From NCBI GenBank assembly GCA_902565645.1, contig CACFFJ010000005.1, positions 1-58,072 on the forward strand: DNA of 58,072 nucleotides. Direction: 5' to 3'. Positions 28,757-39,303 of this stretch are shown here, piece after piece. Made by a program: the position numbers and the translations under genes. How positions within the stretch are numbered: position 1 is the first letter of the stretch; the number at the start of each line of letters is the position of its first letter. A model generated the notes under the pieces. That model searched no databases and was not told the origin of the DNA. It worked only from the letters and a program-made list of their open reading frames with translations. The stretch comes from an uncultured Candidatus Actinomarina sp. GTDB lineage: Bacteria > Actinomycetota > Acidimicrobiia > Actinomarinales > Actinomarinaceae.

Positions 28757-29773
28757 ATGGACTTTTTTAACACTCAGATAAGGGAATTAATTGTTGAAAA
28801 TATTGAAATAGATAGAAACTTTCAATATGAACAATTCAAAGTTGGTAGGTCTAATATTACATTTAAAATCTTTGACGATAAAAATTCTTATGTGCTCAGG
28901 AGACCTCCATATGGAAATAAATTGGAATCTGCACATAATATGTCGAGAGAATACAAAATTATTGATGAACTATCTAAAAATAATTTAAAAGTTCCTAAAC
29001 CAATATTTCTTTATACAGAAAAAGATATTACTGAAGATGATTTTTATATTATGGAGTATGTAGAGGGTAAAACTATTTCCGATAATATAGAAGCCAAACT
29101 GTTGTCTAGTGATGAAAAGCAAACTATATCAAATTCATTTATAGAAACTATTGCAGATATCCATAATTTTGATGTAGTAAATTCAAAATTAAATGATCTT
29201 GGTAAGCATGAAGGTTATGTTGAAAGACAACTTAATAGATGGACTAAGCAATTTGAAGCACAAAAGGTTAGAGAAATTGAGGACCTAGATTTTGCAACAG
29301 AAATGTTATTTCAAAATATACCAAAACAACAGAAAATTAGCATAGTTCATGGAGATTATAGATTAGATAATGTAAGAGTAAACAATGGAAAAGTAGCAGC
29401 TGTAGTAGATTGGGAACTTTGTACTATTGGTGATCCATTAGCTGATCTAGGTACAATAATTGCATCTTGGTCAAATAGTAAAGAAAAAGATACTCCATTT
29501 ATTTACTCCCCTACATTGTCTGATGGATTTTTATCAAGGAGTGAACTGCTTGAGATTTACTCAAATAATTCAGATCTAGATTTAAAAAATATAGAATTTT
29601 ATGTAAGACTGTCTTACTGGAAACATGCAATGATTATGGAAGGCGTCTATGTAAGATATTCTCGCGGTTCTTATGGAAAAATTAATAAAAAAGAAATAGA
29701 ATTATTTAAACAAAGTACAGTTATGTTTGCGAAAAAGGCAGCAAACCAAGATTTATTAAAGGAGATAAAATGA
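28757..29773 (+). CDS. APH-family phosphotransferase (ACAD10/11 kinase-domain-like)
   Basis: FKVGRSNITFKIFDDKNSYVLRRPPYG, ISIVHGDYRLDNVRVNNGKVAAVVDWELCTIGDPLADLGTII. Confidence 0.9.
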   Translation: MDFFNTQIRELIVENIEIDRNFQYEQFKVGRSNITFKIFDDKNSYVLRRPPYGNKLESAHNMSREYKIIDELSKNNLKVPKPIFLYTEKDITEDDFYIMEYVEGKTISDNIEAKLLSSDEKQTISNSFIETIADIHNFDVVNSKLNDLGKHEGYVERQLNRWTKQFEAQKVREIEDLDFATEMLFQNIPKQQKISIVHGDYRLDNVRVNNGKVAAVVDWELCTIGDPLADLGTIIASWSNSKEKDTPFIYSPTLSDGFLSRSELLEIYSNNSDLDLKNIEFYVRLSYWKHAMIMEGVYVRYSRGSYGKINKKEIELFKQSTVMFAKKAANQDLLKEIK

Positions 29774-30231
29774 AAGTAGTACCTGCTAGTGAATTACAAA
29801 ACCACGTCGGTGAAGAGGTTGGAGTTTCTGATTGGTTAGAAGTAACTCAAGAAAGAATTAACCAGTTTGCAGAAGCAACAAATGATCACCAGTTTATACA
29901 TGTTGATACTGAAATGGCTAAAAATACTCCTTGGGGAACTACAATAGCTCACGGTTTCTTAACACTTAGTCTTATTCCATATCTGTCAGCTGAAAATGGG
30001 ATAATGCCAGATAACATTCAAATGGCTGTTAACTATGGAACTGATAAAGTTCGATTCTTAGAAGCTGTTCCTGTTAATAGTAAAATTAGGGGAAGGTTTG
30101 TACTTTCAGATGTTCAAGAAAAACCAGGCAACAGATGGTTACTTAAGTCAGATGTTACTATAGAAATTGAAGGTAAAGAGAAGCCAGCTGCAATAGCTGA
30201 AACGCTTGCTCTTTTCGTTGTTACAGAATAA
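29770..30231 (+). CDS. MaoC-family dehydratase (enoyl-CoA hydratase)
   Basis: [37 protein letters not shown] hydratase 2 motif. Confidence 0.92.
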   Translation: MKVVPASELQNHVGEEVGVSDWLEVTQERINQFAEATNDHQFIHVDTEMAKNTPWGTTIAHGFLTLSLIPYLSAENGIMPDNIQMAVNYGTDKVRFLEAVPVNSKIRGRFVLSDVQEKPGNRWLLKSDVTIEIEGKEKPAAIAETLALFVVTE

Positions 30232-30245
30232 TAAGGAGAGTACAG

Positions 30246-31424
30246 ATGAGAGAAGCAGTTATTGTTTCAGCAGCAAGAACACCTATAGGCAAAGCTTATA
30301 GAGGGGCCTATAACAATACAGCGGCTCCTACACTCGCTTCCTACTCAATAAAGGAAGCTGTTCATAGGGCTGGAATTGATCCAGAAGAAGTTGATGATGT
30401 CGTAATGGGCTGTGCTCAACAACAAGGTTCTCAAGCATTAAATATTGGAAGACTTGGAGGAATAGCAGCAGGACTTCCAAACACTGTTTCAGGTATGACT
30501 ATTGATAGACAGTGTTCTTCAGGAATGATGGCTATAGCTACTGCTTCTAAACAGATTATTACAGACAATATGGATACAGTGGTTGCTGGAGGTGTTGAAT
30601 CTATTTCATTAGTTCAAACTGCAGAAATCAGATTAGATATAGATCCTAACGTAACTGAACATGCTCAACACGCATATATGCCAATGATAGAAACAGCTGA
30701 TAACGTTGCTGAAAAATATAGTGTAAGTAGAGAAGATCAAGACGAATACTCTCTTCAGAGTCAACAAAGAACAGCTTCAGCACAAGAAGCTGGAATCTAT
30801 GCTGATGAAGTAATATCCACTACTACAACTAAATTAGTAAAAGATAAAGAATCTGGTGAAATTTCCGAAGAAGAAGTAACTTTAGAAAAAGATGAGGGAA
30901 ATAGACCAGAAACAAACATAGAAGGACTTTCATCACTTATGCCTGTGTATGGTGAAGGAAAGTTTATTACTGCAGGAAATGCTTCTCAACTTTCAGATGG
31001 ATCGGCTTCAGTTGTAGTTATGGAAGCAAAGGTTGCTGAAAAAAAAGGATTGAACCCTATTGGTTACTATAGAGGAATGGCTGTAGCTGGGTTAGCTCCT
31101 GAGGAAATGGGGATTGGTCCTATATATGCAGTTCCAAAGTTGTTAGACAGATTCAATCTAACGGTTGATGATATTGGTCTATGGGAATTAAATGAAGCAT
31201 TTGCAGTTCAAGCTTTGTATTGTAGGGATAAAATTGGTATCGACAATGAAGTTTACAATGTAAACGGTGGTTCCATATCTATTGGTCATCCATATGGAAT
31301 GACTGGATCGCGTATGACTATGCATGCACTAATGGAAGGTAAAAGAAGAGGCGCTAAATATGTAGTAGTAACTATGTGTGTTGGCGGAGGAATGGGTGCT
31401 GCAGGACTGTTTGAAGTCATATAA
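30246..31424 (+). CDS. Acetyl-CoA acetyltransferase / thiolase
   Basis: [66 protein letters not shown]. Confidence 0.95.
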   Translation: MREAVIVSAARTPIGKAYRGAYNNTAAPTLASYSIKEAVHRAGIDPEEVDDVVMGCAQQQGSQALNIGRLGGIAAGLPNTVSGMTIDRQCSSGMMAIATASKQIITDNMDTVVAGGVESISLVQTAEIRLDIDPNVTEHAQHAYMPMIETADNVAEKYSVSREDQDEYSLQSQQRTASAQEAGIYADEVISTTTTKLVKDKESGEISEEEVTLEKDEGNRPETNIEGLSSLMPVYGEGKFITAGNASQLSDGSASVVVMEAKVAEKKGLNPIGYYRGMAVAGLAPEEMGIGPIYAVPKLLDRFNLTVDDIGLWELNEAFAVQALYCRDKIGIDNEVYNVNGGSISIGHPYGMTGSRMTMHALMEGKRRGAKYVVVTMCVGGGMGAAGLFEVI

Positions 31425-31477
31425 TTAAATTTAAACTTTAAAAAGCCTTCGACTGTTTTGAAATTCTATAATATTAT

Positions 31478-32938
31478 ATGGAGAAAATTTCCAATAAAGA
31501 AGAATACTTAGAATCAATATCTAATAGAGATTTAAAAATATATTTAATGGGTGAACTTGTAGAAGATCCACTAACTCACCCAATAATAAAACCCAGCATT
31601 GAAGCTATGGCAGAAACTTATGAATTAGCAGTTAGAGAACCAGATTTGGCAAGTGTAAAATCACCTTATACTGGTGAAGCAATAAATAGATTCTTACATA
31701 TTGCTGAAAACAGTGAAGATCTATATCTCCAAAACAAAATGCAAAGGAAACTTGGACAATTAACTGGTACATGTTTTCAAAGATGTGTAGGGATGGATGC
31801 ATTCAATGCTTTGCATTCTGTAACATTTGAAATAGACGAAAAATATAAAACGCAATATCACGAAAACTTTAAATCATTTTTAACTGAAATGCACAAATAT
31901 AATTTAGTTATTGGTGGTGCAATGACAGATGTTAAAGGCGATAGATCAAAATTACCACACGAACAAGAAGATGAAGATCTGTATTTAAGAGTTGTTGATA
32001 GAGATAAAAAAGGTGTTTATGTTAAGGGTGCTAAAGCACACCAAACTGGTTGCATTAATTCTCATTGGATGGTTGTTATGCCAACACTAAGGTTATCTGA
32101 AAATGATAAGGACTATGCAATTGTTGGAGCTATTCCAGTAGATGCAGATGGTATAACATATATTTATGGAAGACAATCTTGCGATACAAGAAGTATGGAA
32201 CCTGGTGAATATGATGTAGGTAATAAATATTTTGCAGGTCAAGAAGCAATGGTTATTTTTGATAATGTTTTCATCCCTAATGAATATATCTTTATGAACG
32301 GAGAGTATGACTATGCTTCAATGCTTGTAGAAAGGTTTACTACATATCACAGAAGGTCTTACGTATGTAAATCAGGTGTTGGTGATGTGTTAATTGGAGC
32401 CGCTGCAACTATTGCCGAATATAACGGAGTAGAAGATGCATCACACATTAAAGATAAACTTGTTGAGATGAATAAATTAAATGAGACTATTTATGCAACT
32501 GGGATAGCATCATCACTTCAAGGATCAGAAACTAAATCTGGAAATTATATTAACGATGATTTACTTGCAAATGTTTGTAAACAACACGTTACTAAAGAAA
32601 CATACGAAATAGGTAGAATTGCACAAGATTTAGCTGGAGGTTTAGTTGGTTCAATGCCATCAGGAATTGATTTTAATGAAGGTGAAATGTCTGAAGATTT
32701 AAAAAAGTATTTAAAAGGTAAAGAAGATATTAATGCTGAGGATAGAGTAAAAATATTAAGGCTTATTGAGAATATGACACTTGGAAGAAATGCTGTAGCT
32801 TACCTAACAGAATCTATGCATGGTGCAGGCTCACCACAAGCTCAAAGAGTCCAAATAAGAAGAAAAGTTAATATAGAAGAAAAAAAAGATTTTGCTAAAA
32901 AATTATCTGGAGTTCAAGAAAGGAATGAAAAATCATGA
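31478..32938 (+). CDS. 4-hydroxybutyryl-CoA dehydratase-like (HpaB/AbfD family)
   Basis: LTGTCFQRCVGMDAFNAL (Cx3C), VYVKGAKAHQTGCINSHWMVVMPT, FDNVFIPNEYIFMNGE, YHRRSYVCKSGVGDVLIGAA, SMHGAGSPQAQRV. Confidence 0.8.
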   Translation: MEKISNKEEYLESISNRDLKIYLMGELVEDPLTHPIIKPSIEAMAETYELAVREPDLASVKSPYTGEAINRFLHIAENSEDLYLQNKMQRKLGQLTGTCFQRCVGMDAFNALHSVTFEIDEKYKTQYHENFKSFLTEMHKYNLVIGGAMTDVKGDRSKLPHEQEDEDLYLRVVDRDKKGVYVKGAKAHQTGCINSHWMVVMPTLRLSENDKDYAIVGAIPVDADGITYIYGRQSCDTRSMEPGEYDVGNKYFAGQEAMVIFDNVFIPNEYIFMNGEYDYASMLVERFTTYHRRSYVCKSGVGDVLIGAAATIAEYNGVEDASHIKDKLVEMNKLNETIYATGIASSLQGSETKSGNYINDDLLANVCKQHVTKETYEIGRIAQDLAGGLVGSMPSGIDFNEGEMSEDLKKYLKGKEDINAEDRVKILRLIENMTLGRNAVAYLTESMHGAGSPQAQRVQIRRKVNIEEKKDFAKKLSGVQERNEKS

Positions 32939-33906
32939 AAGCTATTGTTTGTACGAAGCTAGGTGAACCAAATCTTTTAGAAATAAAAGAAATTGATAAA
33001 CCAAGTATTACTGAAGAAGATGTATTAATAAAAGTTGAAGCTGCTGGAGTTAACTTTCCTGATGCATTATTAGTGCAAGGCAAATATCAAATCGTTTTAG
33101 ACCCTCCTTTTACACCTGGAAACGAGGTCTGTGGTGTAGTTGAAGATAAAGGAGCAAATGTAGAACTACCAATTGGTTCAAAAGTTATTGGATTACCACC
33201 TGTTGGAGGTTTTGCTGAATATGTAGCTTTAAACAAAAATCTAGTAATCCCAGTAAATAGTGATTTTGATCCATTAGCTGGAGCTAGTTTACCAATAAAT
33301 TATGGAACAACCTATTACGCACTTAAAAGAAGGGCAAAAGCCAATAACGGAGAGACTTTATTAGTTCTAGGAGCATCTGGTGGAATAGGAACTGCGTCTA
33401 TTCAGCTAGCTCAAGTTATGGGATTGAAAACAATTTGTGCAGTTGGATCTTATGAAAAAGAAGATTATGTTAAAAGCTTAGGTGCTGATGAGATTGTTAG
33501 ATATGATCAAGTTGACCTAAAAGAAACTGTTAAAAGTCTTACAAACGGAAAGGGTGTCGATATAGTGATGGATCCTGTTGGTGGAAATGTATCCGAGGAA
33601 GCATTACGAGCAACAGGATTTAATGGTAGACACCTAGTAATAGGATTCGCTAATGGAGAAATACCAAAAATTTCTCTTAATTTAACTCTTGTGAAAGGAG
33701 TATCTATAGTTGGTGTATGGTGGGGTCGTTGGACAAATACTTCCCCCAAAGAAACGGCTGAAGACTTTATTGAATTAGTTTCATATATAAATGATAAAAA
33801 ATTAAATATCTCTCCAAAAAATATCTACAGTCTTGAAGAAACATCAATGGCTTTGGAAAACTTTTTAAATAGAAAAAATATTGGAAAAACTGTTATAAAG
33901 TTCTAG
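32935..33906 (+). CDS. NADPH:quinone reductase-like MDR oxidoreductase
   Basis: VEAAGVNFPDALLVQGKYQ, PFTPGNEVCGVVE, LVLGASGGIGTASIQLAQVMG, VDIVMDPVGG. Confidence 0.92.
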   Translation: MKAIVCTKLGEPNLLEIKEIDKPSITEEDVLIKVEAAGVNFPDALLVQGKYQIVLDPPFTPGNEVCGVVEDKGANVELPIGSKVIGLPPVGGFAEYVALNKNLVIPVNSDFDPLAGASLPINYGTTYYALKRRAKANNGETLLVLGASGGIGTASIQLAQVMGLKTICAVGSYEKEDYVKSLGADEIVRYDQVDLKETVKSLTNGKGVDIVMDPVGGNVSEEALRATGFNGRHLVIGFANGEIPKISLNLTLVKGVSIVGVWWGRWTNTSPKETAEDFIELVSYINDKKLNISPKNIYSLEETSMALENFLNRKNIGKTVIKF

Positions 33907-34542
33907 TTAGTGTTGATGTGATGATTCAAAATATGGATTAGTTCCTGAAGCATGATCTGTTGAATCAATAATATTCCCTATTTCAGGAATTGCTTCCCTT
34001 AATGAAGCTTCTATTCCCTGCTGTAAAGTCACTTGTGCCATTCCACAACCCTGACAACCTCCACCTAATCTTAAGTATATATCTTGCCCTTCTACTCCTA
34101 CTAGCTGTGCTGCTCCACCATGTGAAGCAATTGCTGGATTGATTTGATTTTCTAAAACTTGTTGAACCTTTTCAGCTAGCTCACCTTTTAATTCAGGCAA
34201 ATCTTCAGGGTTTCCAAACATTGCTGGGCTAGGAGTATTTGGATTGTCCATTGTTAAGCCGGGTGTGTCTGGATCTTCAGAAAGTTCTAAACTAGCACCA
34301 TTAAAGTTTTCAATATCTTTATTTGCAATAACTACAGGTAAATTCTTAAAATCTAACCTCTTATCATCTGACTTAATTGCATCTATATCTAGAAAACTCA
34401 GATCATAAGTATATTGATTTCCGTGAGCGCCATCTATCTGTAAAAATAATGCATAATCTTTATCACCAGGCTCTTGATCCTTCAATTCAAGGATTTTATC
34501 CACAGCTCCATCGCCAATATGAAATTTGAATTCATCAGTCAT
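33907..34542 (-). CDS. NfuA/NifU-type Fe-S biogenesis protein
   Basis: INPAIASHGGAAQLVGVEGQDIYLRLGGGCQGCGMAQVTLQQGIEASLREAIPEI NifU C-terminal domain; N-terminal degenerate IscA-like region. Confidence 0.88.
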   Translation of the reverse strand: MTDEFKFHIGDGAVDKILELKDQEPGDKDYALFLQIDGAHGNQYTYDLSFLDIDAIKSDDKRLDFKNLPVVIANKDIENFNGASLELSEDPDTPGLTMDNPNTPSPAMFGNPEDLPELKGELAEKVQQVLENQINPAIASHGGAAQLVGVEGQDIYLRLGGGCQGCGMAQVTLQQGIEASLREAIPEIGNIIDSTDHASGTNPYFESSHQH

Positions 34543-34585
34543 ATACTTAATATTAGTAAATATAAGATATGTGCAAATATTTAAA

Positions 34586-35203
34586 ATGAAAAAAGTAATT
34601 TTATCTCTTGCAGGAGAATGTTCAATAAATAGAGATCAACTTGAAGAGTACGATTTTGTAATAGGTGTTGATTCTGGAGCAGAATACCTATATAAACTCT
34701 TCTTAATTCCTAACTTAATAATAGGTGATTTAGATTCAATCAATATAAAGACACTAGAACGTGCTGAAAAAGATAAAGCTGAGATACTAAGTTATGAAAG
34801 GAATAAAGATAAAACTGATTTTGAATTATCTCTAAATTATTTAAAGGAAAAAGAGTATAAAGATATAACAATAATAGGTGGTGAATCAGGTGATATTGAC
34901 CATCTCTTTGGGAACCTATTAAGCCTTTCACATTTTCATACAAATGAATCTATTGAATGGAAACAGAGTAATCAAAATATAATATTTCCAAATTCTGAAT
35001 CTATAGATGTTGAAACCAATAAAATCTTTAGTCTTATACCTTTATCAAAATTAGAGAAAGTATCAATAACAGGAGCTAAATGGAATATAGAAAATGAAAA
35101 CATAGATTTTGGAAGCAGCAGAACACTTAGGAATGTAACTCATGGAACAGAGCTTAAAATTAAAGTAGAGTCAGGAAGTTATTGTTTAGTTTTTAACAAC
35201 TAA
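34586..35203 (+). CDS. Thiamine pyrophosphokinase
   Basis: FVIGVDSGAEYLYKLFLIPNLIIGDLDSI, RNKDKTDFELSLNYL, GGESGDIDHLFGNL; ORF track starts 34526, ATG at 34586 preferred. Confidence 0.85.
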   Translation: MKKVILSLAGECSINRDQLEEYDFVIGVDSGAEYLYKLFLIPNLIIGDLDSINIKTLERAEKDKAEILSYERNKDKTDFELSLNYLKEKEYKDITIIGGESGDIDHLFGNLLSLSHFHTNESIEWKQSNQNIIFPNSESIDVETNKIFSLIPLSKLEKVSITGAKWNIENENIDFGSSRTLRNVTHGTELKIKVESGSYCLVFNN

Positions 35204-36414
35204 GATCTAGGAATGTCTTTCCAAGCTTTATCTTTATCCAATTTGGGCTCACTAGGTAATCCCAATACCCTTTCAGCAATAATATTTCTCATTATTTCTG
35301 AAGTACCACCTTCAATAGAGTTTGCTCTTGATCTTAAAAATAAACTTTGAGTATCAGTGAATCCAAAAGTTTCATTATCAAAATTCAAATCAGGTTGAGT
35401 AAGCTCATAACCTCTTGGGAATAGTAATCCGTCATTACCTAACAATTCCATACCAAATTCATATGATGCTTTATTTATTTCAGCCTCATAAAGTTTACTA
35501 GTAGAACCTTCTGGTCCAGGTGTGCCTTTTTCACGTAGCTCAGTAGCTCTCATATTTGTAAGCCTTACAGACTCCTGCTCTATCCATAATTGAATCAATC
35601 GATCTTTAATGACAGGATCTTCAAGCTGTCTTTCTTTCCATAACTGAATCAAATGTCCAGGAGCGCCACTTCCTCTTTCTCTTACATTTCCTCCAATAGC
35701 AACTCTTTCATTCATTAATACAGTTAAAGACACTCTCCAGCCATCTCCAAGCTCTCCAAGCATATTCTCTTTGGGAATTTTTACATCTGTAAAATATATC
35801 TCATTAAATTCTGCTTCTCCTGTAATTTGTCTAAGAGGTCTTACCTCAACACCCTCTGATTCCATATCGACAATAAAAAAAGTAAGGCCTCTATGCTTAG
35901 GAACTTCTGGATCTGTTCTTGTAACTAATAATCCATACTTGGCTAAATGTCCCAAAGTAGTCCAAACTTTCTGACCATTAACAATATAGCCATCTCCATC
36001 ATCAACCGCTTTTGTTGATAAGCTTGCTAAATCAGAACCTGAACCAGGTTCTGAAAACATCTGACACCATATTTCTTCAGCAGTGAACATTGGCCTTAAA
36101 TACTTTTTAATCTGTTCAGGTGTTCCATATTCTACAATTGTTGGAGCACCCATTCCAATTCCTAATATATTTGCGACCCTATTTTGATAAGATATGCCTT
36201 CTTTCCTCAGAGTCTCATTTATTAGTAATTGATACTTTGGATCAACACCTAATCCTCCTGCTTCTTCTGGAAAATGTACCCAAGCTAAACCCAGGTCAAA
36301 TTGTTTACCCCACACTTCCGTCAAAGAGACTTCATTTTTTGCAAAACTTACTAATTGATCTAATTTTTCTTTAACTAGTACTTCAACACTGTCTTGAACT
36401 GAGGTATCAGACAT
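35200..36414 (-). CDS. Acyl-CoA dehydrogenase
   Basis: QMFSEPGSGSDLASLSTKAVDDGDGYIVNGQKVWTTLGHLAKYGLLVTRTD, SIEGGTSEIMRNIIAERVLGLP. Confidence 0.93.
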   Translation of the reverse strand: MSDTSVQDSVEVLVKEKLDQLVSFAKNEVSLTEVWGKQFDLGLAWVHFPEEAGGLGVDPKYQLLINETLRKEGISYQNRVANILGIGMGAPTIVEYGTPEQIKKYLRPMFTAEEIWCQMFSEPGSGSDLASLSTKAVDDGDGYIVNGQKVWTTLGHLAKYGLLVTRTDPEVPKHRGLTFFIVDMESEGVEVRPLRQITGEAEFNEIYFTDVKIPKENMLGELGDGWRVSLTVLMNERVAIGGNVRERGSGAPGHLIQLWKERQLEDPVIKDRLIQLWIEQESVRLTNMRATELREKGTPGPEGSTSKLYEAEINKASYEFGMELLGNDGLLFPRGYELTQPDLNFDNETFGFTDTQSLFLRSRANSIEGGTSEIMRNIIAERVLGLPSEPKLDKDKAWKDIPRS

Positions 36415-36416
36415 TT

Positions 36417-37319
36417 TTAATCTCCCTGCAATGCTTGTTGGATTATTCCAAATTCATCAGCATTATTCATTGGATATATTCCATCTTCAATTGTGCTTAT
36501 AGTTTCAATATTATCTGAAATATCCTCTGGAGTTGCTTCAGGATTTACATATCCTTTATGTGTATTAATACCAATCCTTGCGTATCTTCCAGCACCTGCA
36601 GAAAATATTTGGTGTGTTGTATCACATGCCTCTGATGCGAGGTATACAACTAACGGTGTCACCTGCTCAACTTTAAATAATTTACCAAAATCTTCACCGA
36701 ATATATCTTCTGTCATTCTTGTAGTTGCGTTAGGGGCAAGTACATTAGCTTTTATATTATATTTTTCACCTTCAATTGCAATTATATTTGTCAAACCAAC
36801 AATACCCATTTTTGCAGCTGCATAATTTGCTTGTCCAAAATTTCCAAATAGACCAGAAGGAGATGCGACATTTACAAAACGTCCATAACCATTATCTTTC
36901 ATATGAGTAAAGGCTGGCTGACAAACAAAGAAAGTCCCTTTTAAGTGGACATCAATCACTGCATTAAATTCTTCCTCACTTAGCTTTGCAAAACTTTTAT
37001 CTCTTAATATTCCAGCATTATTTACAACAGCATGGACTGCTCCAAAGCTTTCAATAGCAGAATTTACGATTGACTCTCCTCCTTCCTTTGAAGAAACAGA
37101 GTCGTAATTAGCAACTGCATTGCCACCGTTATTTTTTATTTCATCTACAACTTCATCAGCAGCAGTATTACCTGAGCCAGAGCCATCAACAGCACCACCT
37201 AAGTCGTTGACTACTACATTTGCTCCCCTTTTACCAAACTCTAAGGCATAAGATTTTCCTAAACCATTACCGGCTCCAGTTACAATTACTGTTTTATTTT
37301 CAAAAGTTACGTTTGCCAT
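36417..37319 (-). CDS. Short-chain dehydrogenase/reductase (HSD17B4-like)
   Basis: VIVTGAGNGLGKSYALEFGKRGANVVVNDLGG, VNNAGILRDKSFAKLSEEEF, NYAAAKMGIVGLTN. Confidence 0.92.
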   Translation of the reverse strand: MANVTFENKTVIVTGAGNGLGKSYALEFGKRGANVVVNDLGGAVDGSGSGNTAADEVVDEIKNNGGNAVANYDSVSSKEGGESIVNSAIESFGAVHAVVNNAGILRDKSFAKLSEEEFNAVIDVHLKGTFFVCQPAFTHMKDNGYGRFVNVASPSGLFGNFGQANYAAAKMGIVGLTNIIAIEGEKYNIKANVLAPNATTRMTEDIFGEDFGKLFKVEQVTPLVVYLASEACDTTHQIFSAGAGRYARIGINTHKGYVNPEATPEDISDNIETISTIEDGIYPMNNADEFGIIQQALQGD

Positions 37320-39251
37320 TTATTTATCCTCCTTGTACATTCCTTCAATCTGTTCATTATATTTTTCTGTTATTACATTCCTTTTTAATTTCAATGTTGG
37401 AGTCAATTCTCCGCTGGTATCAGTCCATTCATTTTCTAATATAACGAATTTTTTTATTTGTTGAACTTGGGCTACTTTACTATTTGCAGAGTCTACTTGT
37501 TCTTGAACAGCAGCTATTACTTTTTCATCTTTAGACATTGATGAAATATCATATGTAACTCCATTTTCTTCTGCCCATTTCTCAGCTCCACCATCACCGT
37601 CTAATACTACTAATGCAGTTAAGTATTTCTTACCATCACCAACAAGGCAAACTTGACCAATTAATGGGTGAGGTTTAACAAGATCTTCTACTTCTACTGG
37701 TGCAATATTTTTTCCTGCAGAAGTAATTAAAATCTCCTTCTTTCGTCCAATTATTTTTACATATCCATCTTCATCAATTTCAGCTAAATCCCCAGTATGA
37801 AGCCATCCATCATCATCAAATGTTTCTTTTGTTTCAGCTTCTGCTTTGTAATAACCTTGAGATACATGGTTTCCTCTTTGACAAAGTTCACCATCCTCAA
37901 GTACTTTGACTTCAGTACCAGCAATCGGTATTCCTACTTTGCCTATTGGATTTAAAACTTTAGGAACTTTTACTCCATTTGCTTTAAATTTTGCAGTAAT
38001 AAATTCAGCAGCATTGTTTGCTACTCCAATTGTTGTAGGTCCTGTATTCTCTGTCATGCCGTATATTTCAGTAACATTAATATCTATTGCGTGGAACCAT
38101 TTTTGCAAATCAGGATTCATTGCTGCAGCTGCTGTTACAAAATATTCTGTATTTGAAATACCTAAGCCATCTTTAAATTTCTTAAATACTAATTTTTTAA
38201 ATAATTTATCTTTCAATAAAACACCGAGTGGAGCTTTTTCACCTTTTTGTTCATATTCAACTCTCTCCAATGCATTATCTATAGCTTTAAGTGCTAAATC
38301 TTTCTTATCTGATTCATTTATTTTATTAAGCAATCCTGCTTGGAATTTCTCCCATACTCTAGGTACAGCTATAAATACAGAAGGTTGAATTGTAGGTAGA
38401 GCAGCTGCCATATCTTCAAGTTGTGGAACAGGAAAAATTTGACCAGTTCTATATATTGCTTGATAATGGTCGCCTGCTCTTGCAGCTATATGTGCCATAG
38501 GTAAATACGAAACTATTCTTGGGAACTGACTAGCTGGAATCATTTCTGAAAATAGACTTTGGATTGTCCATAAAACATTCTTATGAGTAATCATTACACC
38601 TTTTGGATTTCCAGTTGTTCCTGATGTAAAGATTAAACAAGCTAATGATTCAGGCTTAACTGAATCAATTCCAGCTTGTAATTTAGAGTCATCTTTTTCA
38701 TTTATTTCTTTTCCTTTAGAAAGCAACTCTTGGTAGCTAACAACATAATCTTTGTCCTTAACTTTTTCATATCCATCTATTAAGACTATGTGCTTTAAAT
38801 CAGGACAATTATTTCTAGCAGCATCAACTTCTTCAAATAATTCAAGATCACCTACAACTGCTATTTTTGCTTCCATTAAATTTGCTACATATTCAATTTG
38901 TCCTGATTTTAATTGTTTATAAATGGTTGAAGGTGTTGCTCCGCTATATACAATTGCTAAATCTGAAATATTATGTTCTTTAATATTATTAGACATAATA
39001 AAAGCCATATCTCCAGGGTTTAAGCCAAGATCAATCATTCCAGAAGCAAGGTTTCTAACTTCTTCTCTTAATTCATACCAAGACATAGAGTCCCATGCAG
39101 AATATTCTGCATTTGCTGGTGTATTTATTGCTGGATAATTGCCATATTCTTCAGCATTTCTATTTATAAAATCAATTAATGTTTTTCCCTCAATTGCGCT
39201 TGTTATTTCTTTTTCTTGTTCTTTAAGAAATGAATGTATGCTTTTTGTCAT
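37320..39251 (-). CDS. Long-chain fatty-acid--CoA ligase (AMP-binding)
   Basis: LIFTSGTTGNPKGVMITHKN, EIYGMTENTGPTTI, GWLHTGDLAEIDEDGYVKIIGRKKEILITSAGKNIAPVEVE. Confidence 0.94.
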   Translation of the reverse strand: MTKSIHSFLKEQEKEITSAIEGKTLIDFINRNAEEYGNYPAINTPANAEYSAWDSMSWYELREEVRNLASGMIDLGLNPGDMAFIMSNNIKEHNISDLAIVYSGATPSTIYKQLKSGQIEYVANLMEAKIAVVGDLELFEEVDAARNNCPDLKHIVLIDGYEKVKDKDYVVSYQELLSKGKEINEKDDSKLQAGIDSVKPESLACLIFTSGTTGNPKGVMITHKNVLWTIQSLFSEMIPASQFPRIVSYLPMAHIAARAGDHYQAIYRTGQIFPVPQLEDMAAALPTIQPSVFIAVPRVWEKFQAGLLNKINESDKKDLALKAIDNALERVEYEQKGEKAPLGVLLKDKLFKKLVFKKFKDGLGISNTEYFVTAAAAMNPDLQKWFHAIDINVTEIYGMTENTGPTTIGVANNAAEFITAKFKANGVKVPKVLNPIGKVGIPIAGTEVKVLEDGELCQRGNHVSQGYYKAEAETKETFDDDGWLHTGDLAEIDEDGYVKIIGRKKEILITSAGKNIAPVEVEDLVKPHPLIGQVCLVGDGKKYLTALVVLDGDGGAEKWAEENGVTYDISSMSKDEKVIAAVQEQVDSANSKVAQVQQIKKFVILENEWTDTSGELTPTLKLKRNVITEKYNEQIEGMYKEDK

Positions 39252-39303
39252 ATCTCCTCGTATTTTCTATATATAAAATATTAATTAAATTTTCTAATAT
39301 TAA

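Noticed and set aside
37906-38388. 160-aa ORF on + strand opposite the acyl-CoA ligase
   Set aside because: Fully antisense to a well-conserved CDS; composition is that of a mirrored reading frame, no recognisable domain.
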